A stretch of DNA of 64,000 nt from positions 18,350-82,349 of the forward strand of contig NZ_JAVHUL010000011.1 in NCBI RefSeq assembly GCF_031085155.1, written 5' to 3'. This document shows, piece after piece, positions 17,324 to 25,519 of the stretch. Under the pieces are notes generated by a model. That model was given only the letters and a program-made list of their open reading frames with translations. It was not told the origin of the DNA and made no database searches. The position numbers were made by a program, and so were the translations under genes. The DNA comes from Mesonia profundi. Lineage in GTDB: Bacteria > Bacteroidota > Bacteroidia > Flavobacteriales > Flavobacteriaceae. The stretch's first letter is position 1. Each line of letters starts with the position of its first letter.

Positions 17324-19096
17324 ATGCAAAACCCACATACCACCTACTCTTCCTATATTCTTACGTACAGTTACCAGCTTAAAAAACTAAAGCAACAACT
17401 CATTGCCTCTAGCATGCTTAGGCTTGTTCTCTTTTTGCTTTTTGCTTTTTTAATCTATCACTTTTTTGGAAACACCAAGTTGGTCATTGGTTTTGTGATT
17501 GGCGCTATTATCGGTTTCATCTTCTTAGTGTCGAGGCACGCTACGCTTCAGCAGAAAAAGAAAAAGTTAGAGGCTCTTATTGGTATTAATGAAACGGAAA
17601 TCAAAGTTTTAAATCGGGATTTTCAGGAGCTCCCTACTGGGGAAGAATTTGCAAATTCACTTCATCATTTTAGTCAGGATATAGATTTATTTGGAAATCG
17701 CTCTTTCTTCCAATACCTCAACCGATCTGCTCTAGCCTCAGGAAAAAAGAAATTAGCGCAACTTTTAACCAGTAACCACATCAGTTTTATTCCGAAGAAG
17801 CAAAACGCAATTCAAGAACTTGCCGAAAAAATAAAGTTTAGACAAGAGTTTTCTGCGGTGGCCCAATTGGTAAAAGTAGAAACCAGCACACATACCATCT
17901 TAAACTGGCTCAAGCAATATCAAACTTTTGTGCCTTCTTTTATTTCTTGGCTCCCCAAAGTGTTTTCTGTACTTTCTTTAGCAGTAATTGCAGCTTACTT
18001 TACTGATTTTATTTCGGGGTACGTTTTATTGGGATGGATGATTTTAGGCTTGGTGATTACGAGCAAATACCTGAAAAACATCAACGAGCTTTCTTCTCGC
18101 GTAAGCAAAGTGCAAGAAACTTTTAGACAATATTATCAATTATTAGCGCTATTGGAACAGGAAGAGTTTAGCGGAGACTTGCTAAAACAAGAAAAAGAGA
18201 AAATCATCAACGATCAACACAAAGCTTCGCAAACCTTGAAACGCTTTTCAAAGGCAATTGATGCTTTAGACCAAAGAAATAATTTGCTATTTGGCGTTTT
18301 TGGAAACGGGTTTCTGCTTTGGGATTTACAACAGTCTTTAAAGTTAGAACGGTGGATTGTGAATCACCGTCAAGAAGTGGACGAATGGTTTCAAGTAATC
18401 GACTTTTTTGATGCTTATAATTCTTTAGGGAATTATGCGTTGAACCATCAAGAATATGTGTTTCCCAACATTAATGAAGACCAAGATATTTTAAAAACCA
18501 CCCAAGCGGTACATCCTTTAATAGATCCTGAAGAAGCGGTTACCAACGATTATCAAATCAAAAAGGAAGAATTTTTTATCATTACCGGCGCCAATATGGC
18601 TGGAAAAAGCACCTTCTTACGTACGGTTTCCTTACAAATTATGATGGCCAATGTAGGTCTGCCAGTTTGTGCAAAAACTTGTGATTATTCGCCTATAAAA
18701 CTCATCACCAGTATGCGAACTGTAGATAGTTTGGCAGATGAAGCTTCGTATTTCTTTTCGGAATTGACGCGTTTAAAATTTATCGTAGAAGAAATTAAAA
18801 CCGACCGTTATTTTATTATTCTCGATGAAATTTTAAAAGGAACTAACAGCACCGATAAAGCTATTGGCTCCAGAAAATTTATAGAAAAACTGGTCGGTTC
18901 CCATTCTTCGGGGATTATCGCCACGCACGATTTAAGTTTGTGTGAAGTTTCTGAAGAATTATCCCAAGTGAAAAATCACTATTTTGATGCCGAAATTTTA
19001 AACAACGAACTCTTTTTTGACTATAAGTTTAAAAACGGAATTTGTCAAAATATGAATGCTTCCTTTTTACTTAAGAAAATGGAAATTGTAGATTAA
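17324..19096 (+). CDS. Membrane-associated MutS-family ATPase
   Basis: 590 aa. The C-terminal 180 residues are a MutS-type ABC ATPase with Walker A T-G-A-N-M-A-G-K-S-T (about 421-430), Walker B Y-F-I-I-L-D-E and the H-loop I-A-T-H-D. The N-terminus has two adjacent membrane helices (about residues 29-70) and another hydrophobic pair near 210-245; mismatch-recognition domains are absent. This is the Bacteroidota 'MutS-related' type and not a mismatch-repair MutS. The membrane anchoring argues against a direct repair role, but function is unknown. Confidence 0.85.
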   Translation: MQNPHTTYSSYILTYSYQLKKLKQQLIASSMLRLVLFLLFAFLIYHFFGNTKLVIGFVIGAIIGFIFLVSRHATLQQKKKKLEALIGINETEIKVLNRDFQELPTGEEFANSLHHFSQDIDLFGNRSFFQYLNRSALASGKKKLAQLLTSNHISFIPKKQNAIQELAEKIKFRQEFSAVAQLVKVETSTHTILNWLKQYQTFVPSFISWLPKVFSVLSLAVIAAYFTDFISGYVLLGWMILGLVITSKYLKNINELSSRVSKVQETFRQYYQLLALLEQEEFSGDLLKQEKEKIINDQHKASQTLKRFSKAIDALDQRNNLLFGVFGNGFLLWDLQQSLKLERWIVNHRQEVDEWFQVIDFFDAYNSLGNYALNHQEYVFPNINEDQDILKTTQAVHPLIDPEEAVTNDYQIKKEEFFIITGANMAGKSTFLRTVSLQIMMANVGLPVCAKTCDYSPIKLITSMRTVDSLADEASYFFSELTRLKFIVEEIKTDRYFIILDEILKGTNSTDKAIGSRKFIEKLVGSHSSGIIATHDLSLCEVSEELSQVKNHYFDAEILNNELFFDYKFKNGICQNMNASFLLKKMEIVD

Positions 19097-19097
19097 T

Positions 19098-20093
19098 ATG
19101 GATTCACTCACGCAAATTGTTTTAGGAGCTGCCGTTGGCGAAGTTGTCTTAGGAAAGAAAGTAGGTAATAAAGCCATGCTTTACGGAGCCATTGCAGGGA
19201 CGATCCCAGATTTGGATGTCTTGGCTTCTCAATTTACAGATACGGTAAACGCACTCGATATTCACAGAGGTTTTACACATTCTATCGTATTTTCGGTGCT
19301 TTTTGCGCCTATTTTTGGGTGGCTGGTTTCCCGCTACGAAAAATTAGGTTCTTTTAAAGATTGGTCTTGGTTGTTCTTTTGGGGGTTTTTGACTCATCCC
19401 CTACTCGATGCACACACCACTTGGGGGACGCAGTTGTTTTGGCCGCTCGACCTTCGACTGGCGTATAAAAATATTTTTGTCATCGATCCTTTATATACGA
19501 TTCCGTTTTTGATTTGTGTCATTTGGGCGATGCGACTGCCAAAAATTTCCGTTAAACGGAGAAAAATCAACTGGCTTGGAATCATTTTAAGCTCTTCTTA
19601 TTTAGTAATTACCTTACTTTTAAAAGCCTATACCTACCCCAAATTCACGCAGGCTCTAGAAGACCAAGAAGTTGATTACACTTCCGTGCAAACGAAACCT
19701 TCTGCCTTTAATAGCATTTTATGGACCGCCAATGTAGATACACCAAATGCCTATCTCATTGGACATTACTCTATTTTTGACACTCAACCTATTCAGTTTG
19801 CTTCCTATCCCAAACAACACGAATTATTGGGCAAACTCAAAGACGAAGAAAAAGTGCAGCAACTCATTAGAATTACCGAAGGTTGGTATAGCATTACGCA
19901 AAAAGGAGAACGCTTATTTTTTAACGATTTAAGGTTTGGCGTTTTAGGTTTTGCTTCAGGAGAAGATCGGTTTGTATTTAGCTATGAACTCATAGAAACT
20001 CCCACAGGACTGAAGGTAGAAGAAGTCGAAAAAGACAGAGAACAAGCCAAAGAATTAGTTGGCGAATTAGGCGAACGCATCCTAGGAAATTGA
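19098..20093 (+). CDS. YdjM-like membrane-bound metal-dependent hydrolase
   Basis: 331 aa. The N-terminal D-S-L-T-Q-I-V-L-G-A-A-V-G and G-T-I-P-D-L-D-V-L, then H-R-G-F-T-H-S and L-T-H-P-L-L-D, are the conserved YdjM (DUF457) residues, with His/Asp clusters able to bind metal. Four or five membrane helices fill the first 190 residues; the C-terminal 130 residues are soluble. Starts 1 base after the MutS-like gene's stop, so it is the last member of this operon. Confidence 0.85.
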   Translation: MDSLTQIVLGAAVGEVVLGKKVGNKAMLYGAIAGTIPDLDVLASQFTDTVNALDIHRGFTHSIVFSVLFAPIFGWLVSRYEKLGSFKDWSWLFFWGFLTHPLLDAHTTWGTQLFWPLDLRLAYKNIFVIDPLYTIPFLICVIWAMRLPKISVKRRKINWLGIILSSSYLVITLLLKAYTYPKFTQALEDQEVDYTSVQTKPSAFNSILWTANVDTPNAYLIGHYSIFDTQPIQFASYPKQHELLGKLKDEEKVQQLIRITEGWYSITQKGERLFFNDLRFGVLGFASGEDRFVFSYELIETPTGLKVEEVEKDREQAKELVGELGERILGN

Positions 20094-20190
20094 TTTTTAC
20101 TGAAGATGTCCTTGCAACAAATCCTATTTTTGTGAATTTGTTAACTCGAAGTTAGTATAAAAACTAACAAATTAGCTTAAAATATCAGGT

Positions 20191-21369
20191 ATGAGTAAGC
20201 GGCAGCATCGAAAAAGATATAAGAAGAAAAGGTATATACTACCTGTTATCCTTATTGTTTTACTCATAGCTTTTCGCCTGTATTTACCAACCTTGGTCAA
20301 AAACAACCTGAATAAAGTTTTAGCTGATATTCCTGGTTATCACGGCGCAATAGAAGACGTAGATCTTTCCTTATGGCGAGGCGCTTACCAATTGGAAGGA
20401 CTTTACCTGAACAAAAAAACTGCTAAAAGCGAAGTTCCTTTCTTAAATTTTCCGATGACAGATATCTCTATTGAATGGAGGTCTCTTTTTAAAGGTAAAA
20501 TTGTTACCGAGATTGAAATGCACAATCCAGAAATTATTTATGTTTTAGAAGATCAAGAAGAAACTCCCGAAGAGGGGGAAGCAGATACCGAAGATTGGAC
20601 AGCAGCCTTAACAGATATTGTTCCGCTAGACATCAACAGCTTTGATATTTACAATGGAAAACTCGCTTTCGTACAGTTAGAATCTGAACCTAATATCGAC
20701 TTAAGCATTCATAATCTAAGACTTAGTGCTAAAAATTTACGAAATGTAAAGCAGGTAGAAAAGGTTCTTCCTTCTCCTATCACTGCCACAGGAACAAGCA
20801 TTGGAAACGGGAAACTAAACCTAGATGGAAAAATTAACCTCATCAAAGAAATTCCAGATATGGATATGTCTCTTTCCTTAGATGAAGTGGATGCCACTGC
20901 CTTAAATGAGTTTACCAGTTTTTATGCCGGTCTAGATTTTGAAAGCGGAACTGTAGGTGTTTTTACCGAATTTGCCATCGCAGACGCCCATCTTAAAGGT
21001 TATGTAAAACCTCTTTTAACCGATACTACATTAATAGGGAAAGAAGATGGTTTCTTAGAAACACTATGGGAAGGTTTTGTGGGCGTATTTAAATTTATTC
21101 TAAAAAATCAAAGCACCGATACCGTAGCAACCAAAGTTCCTATAGAAGGAGATCTTAGCGAAGTAGGACCAAAGGTTTTTCCTACCGTACTAAACATCTT
21201 TAAAAACGCCTGGATTAAGGCGTTTACAGGAAGTGTTGATGGTAACATAGAGTATAAAGATGCTTTTAAAGAGAGTGAAAAATACGATAAAAAGGAAGCT
21301 AAAGAAGAACGCAAAGAAAAGCGTAAAAAGAAAAGAGAAGAGAGAAAAGCAGAAAAAGACAAGGAATAA
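20191..21369 (+). CDS. AsmA/DUF748-like membrane-anchored protein
   Basis: 392 aa. A basic N-terminus, one membrane helix (about 16-34), then a large beta-rich periplasmic region with repeats of the type G-A-I-E-D-V-D-L-S-L and G-N-G-K-L-N-L-D-G, as in DUF748/AsmA-like proteins of the bridge-type lipid transport superfamily. The last 35 residues are almost only Lys, Glu and Arg. A role in envelope lipid transport is inferred from the fold family only. Confidence 0.7.
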   Translation: MSKRQHRKRYKKKRYILPVILIVLLIAFRLYLPTLVKNNLNKVLADIPGYHGAIEDVDLSLWRGAYQLEGLYLNKKTAKSEVPFLNFPMTDISIEWRSLFKGKIVTEIEMHNPEIIYVLEDQEETPEEGEADTEDWTAALTDIVPLDINSFDIYNGKLAFVQLESEPNIDLSIHNLRLSAKNLRNVKQVEKVLPSPITATGTSIGNGKLNLDGKINLIKEIPDMDMSLSLDEVDATALNEFTSFYAGLDFESGTVGVFTEFAIADAHLKGYVKPLLTDTTLIGKEDGFLETLWEGFVGVFKFILKNQSTDTVATKVPIEGDLSEVGPKVFPTVLNIFKNAWIKAFTGSVDGNIEYKDAFKESEKYDKKEAKEERKEKRKKKREERKAEKDKE

Positions 21370-21386
21370 TTGAACTAAACTTAAAA

Positions 21387-21410
21387 GTTTCGCTTCCGCG
21401 GAAGCGAAAC
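21387..21410. repeat. Perfect 24-bp palindrome (intergenic copy of the dispersed family)
   Basis: GTTTCGCTTCCG followed by its exact reverse complement. It lies 17 bases after the DUF748-like stop. The core CGCTTCCGCGGAAGCG recurs inside grpE and hisS. As RNA it could fold into a hairpin, but no T-run follows. Confidence 0.85.
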
Positions 21411-21495
21411 TAGCATCTACCAAATAGAAGTTTTTTTGAGCGTCTTAAAGTAGAAACTCTAAAAAACGATTACCTTTACTTTTTTTAAAACTATT

Positions 21496-22077
21496 ATGAG
21501 CCTAGACCAAGATTTGATGCAACGCGCAGATTCTAAATGTGAACTCTGCGGAAGTAAAGAAAACCTAGAAATATACCCTGTTCCTCCGGAAGAAAAAGTA
21601 ACTGCAGATACCGCAGTGCTTACTTGTGAAACTTGTTTTGAACAATTACAAGATTCCGATAAAATAGAGCCTAACCATTGGCGATGCCTTAACGACAGTA
21701 TGTGGAATACCACACCTGCCGTACAAGTGGTAGCTTGGCGTATGCTCACCCGATTAAAAAATGAAGGCTGGCCGCAAGATTTGCTGGACATGATGTATAT
21801 GGAAGACGACACTTTAACTTGGGCAAAATCTGCCGGAGTACAAGAAGAGGAAGCTCCCAAAGGATTGGTGCATAGAGATAGCAACGGAGTCGTGATTGAA
21901 GCTGGCGATACCGTGGTTTTGATTAAAGATTTACCGGTAAAAGGTTCTAGCATGGTAGCCAAAAGAGGAACGGCTGTAAGAAGAGTTTCTTTGGTTCACG
22001 ACAATGAAGAACACTTGGAAGGAAAAGTGGACGGACAACAAATTGTGATTCTTACCAAATTTGTGAAAAAGATGTAA
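21496..22077 (+). CDS. PhnA-domain (YjdM-like) protein
   Basis: 193 aa. The N-terminal zinc ribbon has C-E-L-C-G and later C-E-T-C; the C-terminal PhnA domain has V-H-R-D-S-N-G-V-V-I-E-A-G-D-T-V-V-L-I-K-D-L-P-V-K-G and a final I-V-I-L-T-K-F-V-K-K. Despite the name the family is not needed for phosphonate use and its function is unclear. The stop codon TAA overlaps the first base of the 162-bp repeat copy 2. Confidence 0.88.
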   Translation: MSLDQDLMQRADSKCELCGSKENLEIYPVPPEEKVTADTAVLTCETCFEQLQDSDKIEPNHWRCLNDSMWNTTPAVQVVAWRMLTRLKNEGWPQDLLDMMYMEDDTLTWAKSAGVQEEEAPKGLVHRDSNGVVIEAGDTVVLIKDLPVKGSSMVAKRGTAVRRVSLVHDNEEHLEGKVDGQQIVILTKFVKKM

Positions 22078-22238
22078 TACCAATTTGACAATGAGATGTC
22101 GCATTCCAACTCGTTCATTTTTCGTTCTATTTTCTTGTTCACATTTTCCGTAGCTAAGGCTATGCAAATCGATCACAGCGGCATAGAACAAAAGATTAAC
22201 TTCGTTCTCTGTACGCCATTCCATAATTAAACTGGTAT
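22077..22238. repeat. MITE-like 162-bp inverted-repeat element, copy 2
   Basis: Begins ATACCAATTTG and ends AAACTGGTAT. Its two halves are imperfect inverted repeats of each other: the reverse complement of the right end reads ATACCAGTTTAATTATG, against ATACCAATTTGACAATG on the left. The centre CTAAGGCTATG matches copy 1 at 8091-8252, and length and landmark offsets agree. It starts exactly at the end of the phnA-like gene. Confidence 0.7.
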
Positions 22239-22268
22239 AAGCAAAATTTTTGCTCCTATTATAAATTT

Positions 22269-22316
22269 AAAAATCCGTCTCCAAGCTAAATATTAGCATA
22301 GAGACGGATTTTTTTC
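22269..22316. terminator. Bidirectional terminator between phnA-like and MBL-rhodanese genes
   Basis: AAATCCGTCTC pairs perfectly with GAGACGGATTT around a 19-base loop, with A-runs before and T-runs after, so it can serve both convergent genes. Confidence 0.85.
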
Positions 22317-22344
22317 TTAATCACTTATGTTATTTCACAAGTGC

Positions 22345-23682
22345 TTATAAGAAATCTTTGATGTCGTTGCTTAAGTCCAGCACTTCTAATTGAGGAAGTT
22401 TGTTTTCTAAAATACTACTTCCTGCGGCACTTCTATAGCCTGCTGCACAATGCACCACAATCGGCTTGTCAGTAGGGAGTTCTTGAGCTCTTTCTCTTAG
22501 TTCGTGTAATGGAATGTTGATAGAACTTTTAAAAGGTTTATTTTCTTCTACTTCGGGCTGATTTCGGATATCTACGATGGTATAATCCTCTTCATTCCCT
22601 TTTAATTTATCTCCAGAAATTTTTGCTGAAGTTTTTAATAAACGATGCTCAATCGTAAGAATTCCTTTCAGTTGCTTTTCGTAGCCTATTTTTGCAATTC
22701 TTTCCAAATTTTTATCAAAGTTAGCCACAGAATCTACCACTATGTAAAAAGGTTCTCCCGGTCTTACAATGGCTCCCAACCAAGTTTCTAATTTTTGTGC
22801 ATCTCTAATCGCTTCAATATTAATGCTGTTGGGTAAATGACCTGCTTTAAAATCGTCTATCGCTCTGGTATCTACAACGGTAATGTTGTGATCTACTTGA
22901 GACCGATTGATGAATCGGGGTACTTCTCCTAAACTTTTCTCTATAGTGTTTGCTCCTGCTTTATTGGTGTCCACATCAAAACCAAAGTAATGCGGAATCA
23001 TAGGTTGGTCTTTTAAAATTTCTTTTATAAACTCCGCTTCCGTTTGCTCTTTAAATGCCCAATTGCTTAAGCGTTCTTGCCCTAAAGTAGACGAAGAAGC
23101 ATCACTCATATTTTTCCCGCAAAGAGAACCCGCTCCGTGCGCAGGATAAATCACGGTTTCGTCTGGTAAATCATTAAATTTATGATTTAGCGTATGGTAC
23201 ATGGCTTTTGCTAACTCTTCACGTTTTGCCTGCATATTACCCGCTTTTTCTCTTAAGTCTGGTCTTCCTACATTTCCTATAAAAATGGTATCGCCTGTAA
23301 AAAGCACTTTTTCTTCTGCTTCTTCGGCCAAAATACAAATACTATCTGGGGAATGTCCAGGAGAATTTATAGCAGATAATTTAATGCTTCCTATAGAAAA
23401 ATGATCTCCGTCGTCAAATGTCTTGTGAGGATATTCTGCGCCCAACAATTTACTTACATAAATGGTCGCACCAGTTTCTCTATGAATTTGCAAATGGCTG
23501 CTCACAAAATCGGCGTGCGGATGTGTTTCTATCACTGCTACAATCTTGGCGTCTTGCTCTTCCGCGTAAGCGTAATATTGCTGCGGATTTCTAGAAGGAT
23601 CTATAAGTGTCATTTTACCGTTAGAAACTATGGCGTAAGAATAATGTGCTAATGCTTTATCGTTAAACTGTTTAAGTGTCAT
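22345..23682 (-). CDS. Persulfide dioxygenase-like MBL hydrolase with two rhodanese domains
   Basis: 445 aa. The N-terminal metallo-beta-lactamase domain has H-P-H-A-D-F-V-S-S-H (about 54-63), G-H-S-P-D-S and F-T-G-D-T-I-F-I-G-N-V-G-R-P-D-L-R, the ETHE1/Blh pattern for iron-dependent oxidation of glutathione persulfide. Two rhodanese domains follow. The second has an active Cys loop (H-C-A-A-G-Y-R-S-A), while the first has V-D-S-V-A-N-F where the Cys should be and is probably inactive. Role: sulfide/persulfide detoxification in the cytoplasm. It lies 5 bases from the sterol-desaturase-like gene upstream. Confidence 0.9.
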   Translation of the reverse strand: MTLKQFNDKALAHYSYAIVSNGKMTLIDPSRNPQQYYAYAEEQDAKIVAVIETHPHADFVSSHLQIHRETGATIYVSKLLGAEYPHKTFDDGDHFSIGSIKLSAINSPGHSPDSICILAEEAEEKVLFTGDTIFIGNVGRPDLREKAGNMQAKREELAKAMYHTLNHKFNDLPDETVIYPAHGAGSLCGKNMSDASSSTLGQERLSNWAFKEQTEAEFIKEILKDQPMIPHYFGFDVDTNKAGANTIEKSLGEVPRFINRSQVDHNITVVDTRAIDDFKAGHLPNSINIEAIRDAQKLETWLGAIVRPGEPFYIVVDSVANFDKNLERIAKIGYEKQLKGILTIEHRLLKTSAKISGDKLKGNEEDYTIVDIRNQPEVEENKPFKSSINIPLHELRERAQELPTDKPIVVHCAAGYRSAAGSSILENKLPQLEVLDLSNDIKDFL

Positions 23683-23687
23683 TTTTT

Positions 23688-24572
23688 TTAATTTTTGTTA
23701 TGTTTCTTCTGAAAGGGATGCATGGTTTGATTGACAAAACCGTCTGGAAAATTTTCATCTCCTTCAAAACCTAATTCTATATCTTTTCCGTTTTTCGGAA
23801 TGTAAGCGGTTCTAAATAAATAATCCCAAATGCTAAGAGACAGCCCAAAATTCATTCCTTTCTTTAAATGGTCTGGTAATTCTTTTGAATGATGCCAAAT
23901 GTGCATTTTAGGATTGTTGATAATATAGCCAAAATAACCGTAACTCCAACCCAAATTGGCGTGATTAAGGTGCCCTATAAAAACGGCAAACATATGAACC
24001 ACAAAAAATTGCTGAATCCCAAAACCAATCATCGCCAAAGGAATATATTGAACCGATTTATAAAAAATGGTTTCCATAAAATGAAATCTAAACTGCGCGG
24101 CAAAGGCCATTTCTTTTACACTGTGATGCACTTTGTGAAATTCCCACAACCAAGGACGGCGGTGTAATTGGCGGTGTACATTCCATTGTATAAAATCGGC
24201 AATCACAAACATAATGAGCAACTGCGCCCATTCTGGAAAGTCTTGCACCTCTATAGCCACTAGATTAGTAATCCCAAATAAAGATAAAAAATCATTAAAC
24301 AACTCTACGCCCACATTAGAAATGGCATTATATCCCACTAAGGAAAAGAGAAAGAAATTAAAGAGAATGTAAAAAGTGTCTAACCAAAAATCTTTTCTTA
24401 AAATAGGCTGGTTTCTTCGCCACGGAATCACAATTTCTAATATCCAAACTAAAAGAGATAATCCTATGAGCCAATAAAAGTAATTGTAAAGAGAGGGATG
24501 GGCAATTTCTTCTACCAAATAATTGAAATAACCTGTAAAAGAATCTTGTATAATTTTGAGGTATTTATCCAA
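23688..24572 (-). CDS. Sterol desaturase / fatty acid hydroxylase family membrane protein
   Basis: 294 aa with four or so membrane helices. The eight-His di-iron pattern is present: H-R-Q-L-H, H-K-V-H-H and H-I-W-H-H, with an isolated H-L-N-H between them. Family members insert oxygen or double bonds into lipids; the substrate here is unknown. The start is a TTG at 24572; an upstream ATG runs immediately into a stop. It precedes the persulfide dioxygenase gene and probably shares its transcript. Confidence 0.85.
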   Translation of the reverse strand: MDKYLKIIQDSFTGYFNYLVEEIAHPSLYNYFYWLIGLSLLVWILEIVIPWRRNQPILRKDFWLDTFYILFNFFLFSLVGYNAISNVGVELFNDFLSLFGITNLVAIEVQDFPEWAQLLIMFVIADFIQWNVHRQLHRRPWLWEFHKVHHSVKEMAFAAQFRFHFMETIFYKSVQYIPLAMIGFGIQQFFVVHMFAVFIGHLNHANLGWSYGYFGYIINNPKMHIWHHSKELPDHLKKGMNFGLSLSIWDYLFRTAYIPKNGKDIELGFEGDENFPDGFVNQTMHPFQKKHNKN

Positions 24573-24724
24573 ATCTAGCGCATTTTATTTTTTCCTTTGT
24601 CAAGCTTACTAAGGTATTCCTTACTTTCTAAAAGCACTTTAAAGCTTTTGTATCTTTTAATGATTAATTTTAGATTCCCAAATATCGGAGTTTTCTTATT
24701 AGATTTAATGAAAGTTATCATAAA

Positions 24725-25267
24725 ATGAACACCTATATCATCTTATTACGAGGCATTAATGTTGGAGGAAAGCACAAGGTTTCCATGAAAGAAGTAAAGA
24801 CTCTTTTAGAACAAAGTACTTATAAGAATGTAATTACATTACTTAACTCTGGGAATGTCATTTTCAATGCAAAAGAACAAGGTATTTCTGTCTTAGAAAA
24901 CAACTTGAGCGAGCTTTTAGAGCATCATTTCTCTTTTCCGATTCCTGTAATTGCATTAAGCGCGAGAAGTCTTCAGCAAATGATAGAAGAAAATACTTTT
25001 CAAAAGGAAGAGATTCATAAAGACATACGTCTGTATGTTTCTTTTACAAAAGAAGAGATTCAAAATAAAACTGAACTTCAACTTTTAGAAGATGAATCTT
25101 TTAAAATCATAAAATCTACTTCTAATCAAATTTTTAGTATGGTAGATCTCTCTAAAGGGAAAACTACGAAAGCTATGGAAAAATTAGGCAAACTCTATAA
25201 AAAGAAAATAACCACTCGAAATTGGAATACCCTAGAGCGGATTTATAAGAAACTGGAAACCCTGTAG
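24725..25267 (+). CDS. DUF1697 protein
   Basis: 180 aa. The start is the characteristic I-I-L-L-R-G-I-N-V-G-G-K-H-K-V, followed by N-V-I-T-L-L-N-S-G-N-V-I-F and a C-terminal T-T-R-N-W-N-T. DUF1697 has no established activity. Monocistronic. Confidence 0.9.
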   Translation: MNTYIILLRGINVGGKHKVSMKEVKTLLEQSTYKNVITLLNSGNVIFNAKEQGISVLENNLSELLEHHFSFPIPVIALSARSLQQMIEENTFQKEEIHKDIRLYVSFTKEEIQNKTELQLLEDESFKIIKSTSNQIFSMVDLSKGKTTKAMEKLGKLYKKKITTRNWNTLERIYKKLETL

Positions 25268-25448
25268 TTTGAAAATAAACTCCATTCCTCACCCTTTAGC
25301 ATAATCCTAGCTAAATATAAATTTTGCTCTTTCTTTTCGTTCTCTGCTTTTTATATTTATCCGCATGACGCCAAAAATACAGGATAAAAACAGATAGCGT
25401 TCTCTTCATCTTTTTAATTATAATGGATAGATTATTACCGATTAAGGC

Positions 25449-25496
25449 AATAATTAACTATAACAACTCTAAACTAATAGAAATAATTAACTATAA
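25449..25496 (+). promoter_or_regulatory. Pair of 15-bp direct repeats upstream of the metalloprotease gene
   Basis: AATAATTAACTATAA occurs at 25449-25463 and again at 25482-25496, start to start 33 bp (about three helical turns), ending 23 bases before the ATG. The spacing on one face of the helix is what an operator pair would show, but no regulator is known. Confidence 0.4.
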
Positions 25497-25519
25497 TTGC
25501 AAAAATTTAACCTACACTT

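Noticed and set aside
24570..24577. TAGATTTG promoter-like box (minus strand)
   Set aside because: It overlaps the TTG start codon of the sterol-desaturase-like gene, so it cannot be that gene's -7 element.
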